A DNA stretch of 64,000 bases from CAVPDG01 sp963702535. GTDB lineage: Bacteria; Chloroflexota; Anaerolineae; Anaerolineales; UBA4823. The stretch covers positions 62,001 through 126,000 of the forward strand of contig CAVPDG010000025.1 in assembly GCA_963702535.1 (NCBI GenBank), written 5' to 3'. The notes under the pieces were generated by a model. The model did not search any database, was not told the DNA's origin, and saw nothing but the letters and a program-made list of their open reading frames with translations. The translations under genes and the position numbers were made by a program. Positions 9,227 to 18,987 of this stretch are shown one piece after another (within the stretch, counting starts at the first letter, position 1; every line of letters starts with the position of its first letter).

Positions 9227-9844
9227 TTAAGCCAACAACTCCCGGGCTTTTTGCCAGATGGCATCGAACATCGGCTCGGTCAGGCGACCGGTCTGTGTGT
9301 TCTGGCGGCTGGGATGGTAAGAGGCAATCAGCCAGGGCAGGTCTGCGCCGAGGTTGTAAAAAGCGCCATGCGAGAACTCCAGGCGCGGGAGCGCATGCCC
9401 TTGCTGGCGGTAGAGTCCGAGCGTGTGATCGAAGGCGATCCTGCCCAGGCAGACGACGCCTTCCACCCCGGTCAATAAATCCATCTCTTGCCGCAGAAAC
9501 GGCAGGCAATTACTGATCTCTTGCGGCGAGGGCTTATTTTGCGGCGGCGCGCAGCGGCAGACGGCGGAGATATAGAGACCGGTCAGCCGCAGCCCATCCC
9601 CGCGGTGAAGCGTTTCTGCCTGGTTAGCAAATCCGGCTTTATACAAAGCACGGTAAAGGAAAACGCCCGAACCGTCTCCGGTAAACATGCGCCCGGTGCG
9701 GTTAGCGCCATGCGCCCCTGGCGCCAGACCCACCACCAACAGGCGCGCGCCGGGATCGCCGAAGCCGGGCACCGGCTTGCCCCAATACTCCCAGTCGCGG
9801 TAGGCGCGGCGGCGCTCAAGAGCCACCTGCTCACGCCAGCTCAC
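9227..9844 (-). CDS. Type-5 uracil-DNA glycosylase (UDGB), start uncertain
   Basis: Removes uracil and other deaminated bases from DNA, starting base excision repair. Motif 1, GLAPGAHGANRTGRMFTGD, and the histidine motif SYHPSRQNTQTGRL are characteristic of family 5. CRCAPPQNKPSPQE carries further conserved cysteines of the iron-sulfur cluster. The GTG at 9844 is the last usable start but cannot be the real one. The same frame continues upstream as RIVACRQCPRLV, the expected N-terminal CxxCPRL cluster motif, with no ATG, GTG or TTG before a stop near 9944. Either an ATT at 9905-9907 is used, or one missing base near 9903 hides a GTG GTG start that begins about 10 bases past the upstream gene. 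The true protein is about 225 residues. Confidence 0.85.
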   Translation of the reverse strand: MSWREQVALERRRAYRDWEYWGKPVPGFGDPGARLLVVGLAPGAHGANRTGRMFTGDGSGVFLYRALYKAGFANQAETLHRGDGLRLTGLYISAVCRCAPPQNKPSPQEISNCLPFLRQEMDLLTGVEGVVCLGRIAFDHTLGLYRQQGHALPRLEFSHGAFYNLGADLPWLIASYHPSRQNTQTGRLTEPMFDAIWQKARELLA

Positions 9845-9920
9845 CAGCCGGGGGCACTGGCGACAGGCTACAATTCGTGATTCGAGATCCTTCCAGGCGT
9901 CTAGAATTTCACCACCCTGA

Positions 9921-11521
9921 TCAGTAGAGCATCCGTGGCTCGATCAGCTTGGCTGCCTCGACCCAGGCTTGAACCTCCGAAAGGTGCGGCGGACGGCGCA
10001 CGAGCTTATCCTGCTCGTTGACCTTCAACATGGCATCGTGCAGATTCTGGGGATTCGCCTGCGCAATTCCTTCACCGTGTCCACGCCGGCGGCTTCAAGC
10101 AAATCACTGTATTCTTCCCCAATACCGGGCACGCGCATCAAGTCGGCGCGATTAGCCCATTTCAGGATCAGCTTCTCAGAGATGCTGGTTCTTTCTGCGA
10201 GCTCGGCGCGCCCTTTACGGGTCGCGGCGGCATCCAACAGCTCTTCGGTGGTAAAAATGCCAATCCCAGATAGGATTGCCGCGTAGGCAGGACCGATGCC
10301 TTCAATTTCCTCGACTTTGTACTTTCGCGGGGTGAATCCGGCTGCTGGTTCCTCAACCGGCGCCTCAGGCTCCACAACCTGCTCTTCCGGAAGCGCCTCT
10401 TCTTCGGGCTGCACCGGCTGCCAATCGTCTACAGGGATGGCGGCGGGTTGGGTGCGCACCAGCTCGGAGACGTCGTGGTACATCGCCAGAATGCCTACCT
10501 GCTTGCCGCTCAGGATGACGGGTATGCCAAAGACCTCCACGTCGACCAGCGAGCCATCTTTCACCTTTCGCCGGCTGATCGCATGCACCATCTCGCCCTG
10601 GCGTACGCTGGTGGTATAAGCGCGCGTCTCCTCATAAAGGTCAAACGGAGCAATCAGGCTATCCAGGTCCTGCCCGGCAATATCCTGCTGGCTGTACCCG
10701 AACATCTTCTCGAACGCCGGGTTGCAGGTCATCACACGCTGGTCCAGGTTCAGCGTGACAATAGCGACTGGGCTGTTGTTGACCAGCGTCTCATAGAAGA
10801 TCTTCTGGCGCTGCAGGTCAAAAGCAGCCTGCTTGCGGTCGGTGATGTTGCGTACAAGGTAAAGCGTTCCGTGCTGCAAGCCTTCCGACACAACCTGGCT
10901 GCTGGACACCTCGTACCAGCCGGGCAGCGTTGGAAATTTCATCTCGGTTTTCTGGATGGGGATGCGGCTGGCTTCGCCGGGCTGGGCGCCAAAGAACAGC
11001 TCGTCAACCTTTCTGCCGATCAATTGCAGGAAATCGCTGCGGAAAGCCTGCGCCGCGGCGCGGTTGCAGCGCGTGATCACACCATTCTCGTCGGTCAGCA
11101 AGAGCATATCCTCGACCGAGTCGAAGGTAGCCTCCCATTCTTTCTTGCCGCGGCTGATGACCGTCTCAACTTCCTGGCGCTCCTGGTCCTTGCGCGAGAG
11201 GTCGCCAAGCTGCTTTTGATAATCGGAGGCGCGGCGGATAGCGATGCGCTCCTCCTGGCGCGATTGGACCAGCTTGCGTTGCCGCGATCCGGCGATCGCC
11301 AGCGCTACCGCCAGGAGGAAGGCGAGCAGGTATACAAACCACAGGATGGGTGTCGTCAGCGCTGCCCGGACAAAGCTTGCTGCAGTAACCCCGACCTGGC
11401 TGGTAATAACCTCAATCAGTGTGCCAATAAAGGCAAGGAACAAGCCAAGCACTAAGCCGAGCAAAAAATACCAGAAGGTATAATTGGCGACCTTTTCCCT
11501 TTTCATTTCTTCCTCCCACAA
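9921..11521 (-). CDS. Membrane-anchored double-PAS protein with helix-hairpin-helix (DUF4332-like) tail, one frameshift
   Basis: Unusual signalling-type protein of about 530 residues. Two N-terminal membrane helices (about 14-38 and 55-80) anchor it, followed by a charged coiled-coil (80-125). Two PAS domains follow at about 128-235 (EATFDSVEDMLLLTDENGVI) and 245-360 (FYETLVNNSPVAIVTLN). A Pro/Glu-rich linker then leads to a C-terminal region with two HhH-like motifs, IEGIGPAYAAILSGIGI and VPGIGEEYSDLLEAAGV. Near 10055 one base is missing; the restored frame continues NPQNLHDAMLKVNEQDKL and ends at 9921. There is no kinase, cyclase or effector domain. DUF4332 tails are usually found alone or in nucleic-acid-related proteins. 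It sits directly upstream of UDGB on the same strand. Confidence 0.82.
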
Positions 11522-11654
11522 ACTGATGTCTGCCTCAAGCCGCTGGCGATTTCAATTCTTCAATTAATTTTAAGTCTATAAGGGTAAAAATGCAAATGTT
11601 TTTTTAGATTCGGTATCGAGGTCAAATTCCACAGCCGGAATCGCAGTCTCACCA

Positions 11655-12677
11655 TTACAGGATCAGCATCGCATCGCCGAAAGAGTAGAAGCGGTACCCT
11701 TGCTGCACAGCCAGCTCGTAAGCGGCAAGCAGGCGCTCGCGACCCGCAAAGGCGCTGACGAGCATGATCAGCGTTGAGCGGGGAAGGTGAAAATTCGTCA
11801 GCATAGCATCCACTGCACGGAACGTGTAGCCCGGCAGGATGTACAAGTCGCTGGGACCTTCCCATGCGGCAACTGCATCTCCCGGGGCTGCCTGCCGGGC
11901 AGCCCACTCCAGGGTGCGCACGCTGGTCGTGCCAATGGCGACAATGCGCCCGCCTTGCCGGCGAGCCGCGTTGATCTGCGCGGCGGTCTCAGGTGTGAGC
12001 TGGCACCACTCGGTATGCATGCGATGTTGGCTGGGATCTGCCTCGGTCACCGGCGCAAAGGTATCCAACCCCACGTGCAACGTCAGGCGGGCAAAGCCGA
12101 CCCCCTGCGCCTGCAAGCGCTCAATCAGAGCAGGGGTAAAGTGCAGCCCGGCGGTGGGCGCAGCAGCCGATCCCGGCGTGCGGGAGTAAACCGTCTGGTA
12201 GCGCTCCGCATCCTGCAATGAGGCATGAATGTAAGGCGGCAACGGCACATGCCCGGCTGCTTTCAGGTACGGCTCCAGGGGCTCGGCAAAGCGCAGCAGG
12301 CGGCGAGAGCCATCCAACGCCTGCAACACCTCCACCCCGGGACCCTCTTCAACCTCCAGCTGCAGCCCTTGCTTCACGCGTTTTCCACCCACCAGCGCTT
12401 CCCAGGTGAGGTCGTCCACCCGGCGCAAGAGCAAGATCTCCACGCGACCACCCGTCGGAACCTTTCGGGCGTACAGGCGCGCCGGGATGACCCGCGTTTC
12501 ATTCAAAACGAGCAGATCACCGGCGCGCAGGTAGCCACCCAGGTCGTGGAAGAGCGCATGCTGCACCTCGCCCCCATCCCGCGGCAGCACCAACAAACGC
12601 GAGGCATCCCGCGGCTCCAGCGGAGTTTGCGCGATGCGCTCAGGAGGCAGGTAATAATCGAAATCGGATGTCTTCAA
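11655..12677 (-). CDS. queA: tRNA preQ1(34) S-adenosylmethionine ribosyltransferase-isomerase
   Basis: Transfers and isomerises the ribosyl group of SAM onto 7-aminomethyl-7-deazaguanine in tRNA, making epoxyqueuosine. The TTG start at 12677 gives 340 residues beginning MKTSDFDYYLPPERIAQTP, exactly the family N-terminus. A longer open frame to 13091 is only the unused extension through DUF2905 and ruvB. Conserved segments include LVLNETRVIPARL, PTAGLHFTP, LHVGLDTFAPV, IVAIGTTSVRTLE and the terminal TNFHLPRSTLIMLVSAFAG. It starts 9 bases after the DUF2905 stop and has no clear Shine-Dalgarno, so translation is probably coupled. ruvB-queA linkage is widespread in bacteria. Confidence 0.96.
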   Translation of the reverse strand: MKTSDFDYYLPPERIAQTPLEPRDASRLLVLPRDGGEVQHALFHDLGGYLRAGDLLVLNETRVIPARLYARKVPTGGRVEILLLRRVDDLTWEALVGGKRVKQGLQLEVEEGPGVEVLQALDGSRRLLRFAEPLEPYLKAAGHVPLPPYIHASLQDAERYQTVYSRTPGSAAAPTAGLHFTPALIERLQAQGVGFARLTLHVGLDTFAPVTEADPSQHRMHTEWCQLTPETAAQINAARRQGGRIVAIGTTSVRTLEWAARQAAPGDAVAAWEGPSDLYILPGYTFRAVDAMLTNFHLPRSTLIMLVSAFAGRERLLAAYELAVQQGYRFYSFGDAMLIL

Positions 12678-12685
12678 GGGACAGA

Positions 12686-12918
12686 TTACTTGTTCAGCAA
12701 GCGCAAGATGATATTCAACGCCAGCGTGAGCACAACGGAGATCAGGATCATGGAGACGATGGGAATAAGACAGGTGACGTTCTGACCCTGGATGCGGATA
12801 TCCCCCGGCAGGCGCCCAAGCGGCAGTCCCAGGCGAGCTAACAGGTAGGCAATCCCCCCGATGGCAAGAAAAGCCAATCCCAAGAAAATGAATATGCGTG
12901 CGAAGTTGTACATATCCA

Positions 12919-12922
<4 letters not shown>
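12686..12922 (-). CDS. DUF2905 family small membrane protein
   Basis: A 78-residue protein with two hydrophobic helices (about 8-29 and 52-75) joined by the family motif GRLPGDIRIQGQNVT. DUF2905 proteins have no assigned function but are repeatedly found between or beside ruvB and queA. Its start overlaps the ruvB stop by 4 bases, and queA follows after 9 bases, so the three genes form one operon. Confidence 0.9.
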
Positions 12923-13948
<1,026 letters not shown>

Positions 13949-13955
13949 GGGGATG

Positions 13956-13961
13956 ATTATA
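13956..13961 (-). promoter_or_regulatory. -10 box of the ruvB operon promoter
   Basis: TATAAT on the minus strand in the context GGGTTATAAT, ending 8 bases before the ruvB GTG at 13948. At this distance the first transcribed base would be at or next to the start codon. No -35 hexamer is convincing. Confidence 0.5.
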
Positions 13962-14000
13962 ACCCGGTTCTACGCAGGTGTGAAAGCAGGGAGAGAGGTA

Positions 14001-14006
14001 TATAAT
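14001..14006 (+). promoter_or_regulatory. -10 box of the upp promoter
   Basis: A perfect TATAAT 51 bases before the upp ATG. The upstream 17-base position reads GTGTGA, a poor -35. Together with the opposed ruvB box it forms a divergent promoter region. Confidence 0.45.
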
Positions 14007-14057
14007 ACTCCTGGTAGCCGCTTGCAAAGATGCATCTAAAACCTAAGGAGGTCCACC

Positions 14058-14684
14058 ATGCCCAACGTTTTCCCCTCTCCTCACCCGCTTGTCGCCCATA
14101 AATTAACCCGCCTGCGCAATAAAGAAACAGACCCGAAGCACTTTCGCGAGCTGATCCGCGAGATCGCCGGGTTGCTAGCCTACGAAGCCACCATGGACTT
14201 GCCGCTGCAGCCCAAGACGGTGCAAACGCCGCTGATGGCGCACACCGGTGTGATGCTCCAGGAGACGATCGGGCTGGTGCCCATCCTGCGCGCCGGGCTG
14301 GGCATGGTGGAGGGGGTGTGGAACCTGATGCCCACCGCCGAGGTGTGGCACATTGGCTTGTACCGGGACGAGCGCACGCTTAAACCGGTGGAGTACTACA
14401 ACAAGCTGCCGGTAGAGCCCACCGTCTCGGTATGCCTGGTGCTGGACCCGATGCTGGCAACCGGCGGCTCCGCGGTGGCGACGGTGGATGTGCTCAAGCG
14501 CTGGGGGGTGCGCAAGATCAAGTTTGTCGGCATCCTGGGCGCTCCTGAAGGTATCGCTTTGATGGAGAAACACCACCCAGAGGTGCCTATCCACCTGGCA
14601 GCCATCGATGTCAAGCTGAACGAGCGCGGCTACATCCTGCCTGGGCTGGGTGACGCCGGCGATCGCCAGTTCGGCACCGGTTGA
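14058..14684 (+). CDS. upp: Uracil phosphoribosyltransferase
   Basis: Converts uracil and PRPP to UMP for pyrimidine salvage. Length 208 residues is normal for the family. The N-terminal HPLVAHKLTRLRNKETDPKH is characteristic, as are VPILRAGLGMVEG, the PRPP-binding LVLDPMLATGGSA and the C-terminal YILPGLGDAGDRQFGT, which binds uracil. The start is set by a strong AAGGAGG 7 bases upstream. With the pyrimidine phosphorylase at 6-7 kb this completes a route from pyrimidine nucleosides to UMP. Confidence 0.97.
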   Translation: MPNVFPSPHPLVAHKLTRLRNKETDPKHFRELIREIAGLLAYEATMDLPLQPKTVQTPLMAHTGVMLQETIGLVPILRAGLGMVEGVWNLMPTAEVWHIGLYRDERTLKPVEYYNKLPVEPTVSVCLVLDPMLATGGSAVATVDVLKRWGVRKIKFVGILGAPEGIALMEKHHPEVPIHLAAIDVKLNERGYILPGLGDAGDRQFGTG

Positions 14685-14835
14685 GGCGCAGTCCCTGCCA
14701 GGCATGACAGTCTTGTAAGCCGGGTGGTTGGGGGGGTCTCTCGATGTACAATAATCGCATGCCGGATTCCGGCGGGGGAGAGATAAGCGCAAGGTGTGCC
14801 CCCTCGCGCCGGGTTGGTGCTTCACGGATGGTGAC

Positions 14836-17154
14836 ATGGCTGATTTCCCTCAACTGAAATTTGGGCGTTACGAGATTAAATCTGAGCTGGGACGGGGCGG
14901 GATGGCGACCGTCTTCCACGCCTACGACCCGTCGTTCGAGCGCGATGTGGCGATCAAAGTGCTGCCGCCGGCTTTCCTGCATGATCCGCAGCTCCGGATG
15001 CGCTTCGAGCGCGAGGCGAAGATGATCGCCTCGCTGGAGCACCCGGCGATCGTGCCGGTGTACGACTTCGGCGAGGAGGGTGGGCAGCCGTACATCGTCA
15101 TGCGCTACATGTCCGGCGGCTCGCTGGCGGAGCGCGTCCAGCAGGGAGCCATGTCCATAACCGAGACCGAACGCATCATCTCCAGGTTGGCTCCAGCGCT
15201 GGATGCAGCCCACGCGCGTGGCATCATCCACCGCGACCTGAAGCCGGGCAACGTGCTGTTCGACCAGTACGGCAACGCCTTCCTGTCCGACTTTGGCATC
15301 GCCCGATTGCAGCAACAGCAGGAGAGCGCCACGCTGACCGGCAGCGCCATCGTCGGCACGCCAGCCTTCATGAGCCCGGAGCAGGTGCAGGGCGAGAAGA
15401 CCATCGACGGGCGCAGCGATATCTACGCCCTGGGCGTGCTCGTCTTCCAGATGCTGAGCGGGCAGGCGCCCTACCGGGCAGACACGCCCGCCAAAGTGAT
15501 GCTGATGCACCTGCTGGAGCCGGTGCCGCACATCCTGAGTGCCAAGGCGGACCTGCCGCCCGGCTGCGATACGGTCATCCAGAAGGCAATGGCGAAGAAC
15601 CCGGATGACCGCTATCCTACAGCAGGTGAGATGGCGAACGCCCTGGAGAGCGCCACGCACATGCAGCCAGACGCCACCCCTCGCCGCCGCTGGAAGCCAC
15701 GATGGTGGCAGGCGCCACGGTGATCGCCGGGCGGGGCAGCGCGGCGACGGTGGTCGCCCCCTCGGCAAGCCTCGGGGCTTCTGCCAGGGGCGGAACCGGC
15801 AGCTCCACCATGCCCGCGGCACCGCGCACAGCGCCTCCCGTGCTCTGCCAGCGCCCCGCCTGCAGCAGCCGGCGCCGAGGCGCCGAAGAAACGCTCGCCT
15901 ATCCTCTTGATCGCCATTCTGGGCATCGGCGGGATCATCGTACTCGGCAGCGCCATCGGCTTGTTCGCCCTCGGCAGCCGCGGCAGCGGTCCGCTGGCGA
16001 TGCTGGGGGGCGCCAAAGCAACGCCAACGGCGCCGGCAGAAATCCCAACCCAGGGAGGCGAGAGCACCGCCACACTGCCTATCGTCTATCCCGGCACCGA
16101 GGCGGCTACCGAAACCAGCGCCCCCTCCCCCACCAGCGAGACGCCTCCCACAGCATCCGTCACGGATACGCCCGCTCCGACCCCTACCGAGACCGCCACA
16201 CCGGAGCCTCTCGCGCCGGTGATCGGCGGGGCAGACAAGATCGCTTTCATCAAGGATAAGGAGATCTGGGCTGCCAACCTGGACGGCAGCGATTTGCAGC
16301 AGCTCACTCAGGACGGGACAATCAAGAGCAGCCTGCAATGGACGCCCGATGGTCAGGCGATCACCTATATCACTGCCAAGTGCATTGAGAAGGTGGGGCT
16401 GGCGGATAAGCTCGTCGAGCAAATCACCTGCTTCAATTATGCCGACTCGCTCAAGCAGTTCGAGGGCTCGCCCGATGGCAGCCTGGCGGCCGTTACATTA
16501 GACAACCAGCTCTACCTGGTGCCTTATGACCTGGAGATGCTCAAGAGCGCCGACACGCATGATAGCCTGGCGGCGCTGGCAGAATGCCAGGATTTCGCAC
16601 CCTATTTGAAGAACTTCATCACACAGGTGCGCTGGTCGGCGGATTTGCAGACGCTGGCCGCCAAGCTGATCGCCAACCTGGGCAACGGCAAGCAGGGCGA
16701 TATCATCCAGCTCTTCAGCGTGAGCCTGTGCATCCCCAACCCGAAGGCGATCGACAACTTCCCGCCGCCGCGCTTCGAGATGGACGGCTACGAGAAGAAC
16801 CCGGTCATCCAGAACTACGGCTGGGATATGGCAGCCTTGTTCGCCCTGAACAGCATCGTGCGCAATGACGGCTTCGGTCACCTGTATATTTACAACACGG
16901 ACATGAAGAAAGCTTACCCAAAGGTAAACCCGGTGGGCGGTAAATGCTGCTACCGCGACCCGGCATGGAGCCCGGATGGGTCTTACCTGGCGTTCGCTTT
17001 CCAGGATCAGGGCGGCGGATCCAGCAGCACCACGCAGATTTACTATATCCCCTACGGGAGCATCGGCAGCGAGGCGAGCTACACGCCGCTGCCGCTGCCG
17101 GATATCACCGACCCTAAGGAGCGGCCTCAGATTGCTCTGCGGAAGGCGAGGTAG
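14836..17154 (+). CDS. Membrane Ser/Thr protein kinase with extracytoplasmic propeller-like domain, frameshifted linker
   Basis: A PknB-type receptor kinase of about 770 residues. The kinase domain (about 9-275) has the glycine loop LGRGGMATV, the VAIK lysine, catalytic HRDLKPGN near residue 133, SDFGIARL (DFG) and TPAFMSPEQ activation-segment end. A low-complexity Pro/Ala/Thr linker follows and reads through other frames between about 15690 and 15890, so at least two compensating indels are present. A transmembrane helix (LLIAILGIGGIIVLGSA) follows at about 355-380, then a second Thr/Pro-rich stalk. The C-terminal half has TolB-like repeats (IWAANLDGSDLQQLTQDG, DPAWSPDGSYLAFAF) and would lie outside the membrane as sensor. 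It overlaps the convergent membrane gene by 41 bases. Confidence 0.88.
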
Positions 17155-18124
17155 CGGGGGGCGGCAGCTTGCGCCGCCAGATACGCCACACGCTGATGGC
17201 GAATAAAATAAACCCGGCAGGAGTGGTCAATAGGTAAACGACCCAGTTGGCTGGCAGGCGCAAGCCAGAGCGAGAGTACAGCCAATAAAAGATGCTGGCA
17301 AACAACGGCATGACCAGCAACGCAGCAAGACAGCGCAATGGAATGGGGAAACCTAGCCATTCCAGGGGATTCCCTGGGGATTCCTGTTGACGGTTGCGCC
17401 AGAAGCTCAACCAGAGAACCAGGAACAGGATAGGCAAGATCGCCAGTGAGAGGGGTACAGCGGGAACTGCGACAAATAAGAACAGGAACAAAAAGAGGGC
17501 AGACACACCCAGCACCGACCAGCGGGAAGGGGTAAACGGACGGGAAAAGATGCCCGGCACCCAATACAGGCAGGCAGCCAGAATCAATGTCGCAAGGAAG
17601 CTGAATAATGTAAAAGCAATGGGCGAAGCGGGATTATCTTGCTCGTAGATCCAGGTAACGCCCCAAAACCCCCAGCACACACCAGCAAGCAGCGAAACGA
17701 ATAAGGAAGCTCGCAAACCACGGCGCAAGGCTTTTTGCAAAGCCAGCCAGCCGCCCAGGACGGTGATCAAGGCGTGCCAGGCAAGCCCAGTGAAGGATAT
17801 GCTCCAGGGCAGGTTTTCGTAGGCGGTCTGGACAACGATCCCTTCCCCCAGCCAGCCAAAAAAAGCCCCGGCGAGGAAGAGGGCGGCGAGGCTGCGCAAG
17901 CGGAAATAAGCAACCACGGTCAGGAAAAGGAAGGCCATGAGCGAGTACGCCAGCCAGGTCTGGAGCCAGTTCGGCAGGCTGTCCCCCGGCTGGACCCTGG
18001 CCCAAAAAACCAGCTCCGAGAAGAAGAAGAATAGGTACCCGGTCGTGAGGCTGGCAGCAAGCGTGTGTAGAGCATTTTGAATGCGCATCATTCTGGCTGA
18101 GCTACAGCCTCCGTAGAGGAACAT
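17114..18124 (-). CDS. Polytopic membrane protein of unknown function
   Basis: A 336-residue protein with about nine hydrophobic segments and short loops, consistent with an integral inner-membrane protein. Several helices are rich in Phe, Trp and Leu. I recognise no transporter or enzyme signature. The ATG at 18124 is preceded by AGGGG; an alternative pair of ATGs at 18091/18088 starting MMRIQN is preceded by GGAGG at a longer distance and is also possible. The last 40 bases overlap the kinase gene on the other strand. Confidence 0.7.
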   Translation of the reverse strand: MFLYGGCSSARMMRIQNALHTLAASLTTGYLFFFFSELVFWARVQPGDSLPNWLQTWLAYSLMAFLFLTVVAYFRLRSLAALFLAGAFFGWLGEGIVVQTAYENLPWSISFTGLAWHALITVLGGWLALQKALRRGLRASLFVSLLAGVCWGFWGVTWIYEQDNPASPIAFTLFSFLATLILAACLYWVPGIFSRPFTPSRWSVLGVSALFLFLFLFVAVPAVPLSLAILPILFLVLWLSFWRNRQQESPGNPLEWLGFPIPLRCLAALLVMPLFASIFYWLYSRSGLRLPANWVVYLLTTPAGFILFAISVWRIWRRKLPPPATSPSAEQSEAAP

Positions 18125-18162
18125 CCAAGCCCCTGCCCTTTATTATATAACCATCTGATGGT

Positions 18163-18648
18163 TTATGAATACGGGTGAGTATTTGAGTATGAGGTCAATG
18201 GACATCCCCCAAACAAACCATGGAATCCTACCCACGCTCCCGGGAGAGCAGCCAGCTCGCCGGGCCGGGTATAGCCTGGAGCTCCACCAGCGGACAGCCA
18301 GGCGAGGCTGAAATGGTCAGCATCCGGAATTTCCGGTTGTGCGGCACCCAGGTCTCCGAGCAGGGTAAACTCGAACTTCCGCTCAACCTGGTGGGCGTCG
18401 GGGTCCTCAGCGTTGAACTCGTGGTTGGCGGAGATGTAATCGCGGACGTAGCACAGCGCTCTAACCTGTACCGGGACACCGAGCTCCTCCAGGCATTCGC
18501 GCTGGATCGTTTTGGTGAGATTTTCGCCGGGGGTCCGTCCGCTGCCAGGCAGGGAATACCAGGGACCGACATCATCAGCGTGGGCTATGGACAGCAGACG
18601 CCTATCGCTGAGGATGATTGCTCTGGCAGAGTTGCGGATGTGTTTCAT
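18163..18648 (-). CDS. Nudix hydrolase
   Basis: A 161-residue pyrophosphohydrolase of the Nudix family; substrate unpredictable. The Nudix box is seen as TPGENLTKTIQRECLEELGV, with the metal-binding REXXEE core intact. The first glycine of the canonical box is serine (LPGSGRTPGE instead of LPGGG), a conservative deviation. The N-terminal strand NSARAIILSDRRLLSIAH and the following YVRDYISAN fit the fold. It is monocistronic; downstream lies the membrane protein after 38 bases. Confidence 0.85.
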   Translation of the reverse strand: MKHIRNSARAIILSDRRLLSIAHADDVGPWYSLPGSGRTPGENLTKTIQRECLEELGVPVQVRALCYVRDYISANHEFNAEDPDAHQVERKFEFTLLGDLGAAQPEIPDADHFSLAWLSAGGAPGYTRPGELAALPGAWVGFHGLFGGCPLTSYSNTHPYS

Positions 18649-18987
18649 TGGTAGTTTGGTTACTTAGATGCATTTGCTTCGTTAGCTTTCAGCAATCAGC
18701 GATCAGCACTCAGCGAAGAATTCTGTATCGCAAGGCCCATATGCCTGATAGAGGGAGTATGGGAAGGCTTTCTTGATTTGTCAGCCAGATGCAGCTTCCC
18801 GAGGAATTAAGATTCTCAGCCCCATGAACGGTCTTCAAGATGGCAAATTTATAATGAAACCAATGAGTGGCTTACGGGATGACAGGCAATTAAAGCGCCC
18901 CCGTGAGTGTTGAGCCCACAAAATATAACAGGGTCCCCTCGATTGCTCGAGGAGACCCTGTAGATCTATCCGATACAAAGCTACAAT
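18649..18987. other. Intergenic region with one terminator
   Basis: About 340 bases between the Nudix start and the nuclease stop. It contains the terminator at 18929-18960 and a short run of imperfect ATCAGC-like repeats at 18689-18715 (CAGCAATCAGCGATCAGCAC and beyond). I see no gene here. Confidence 0.5.
18929..18960 (-). terminator. Terminator of the secreted nuclease gene
   Basis: Inverted repeat with outer arms CAGGGTC (18929-18935) and GACCCTG (18954-18960) and inner arms CTCGA/TCGAG around a TTGC loop. On the minus strand it is followed by TTATATTTT. It lies 28 bases past the nuclease stop. Confidence 0.7.

Noticed and set aside
18689..18715. Possible start of a CRISPR or tandem repeat array (ATCAGC-like units)
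   Set aside because: Only about four imperfect 7-8-base units, no spacers of constant length and no cas genes.
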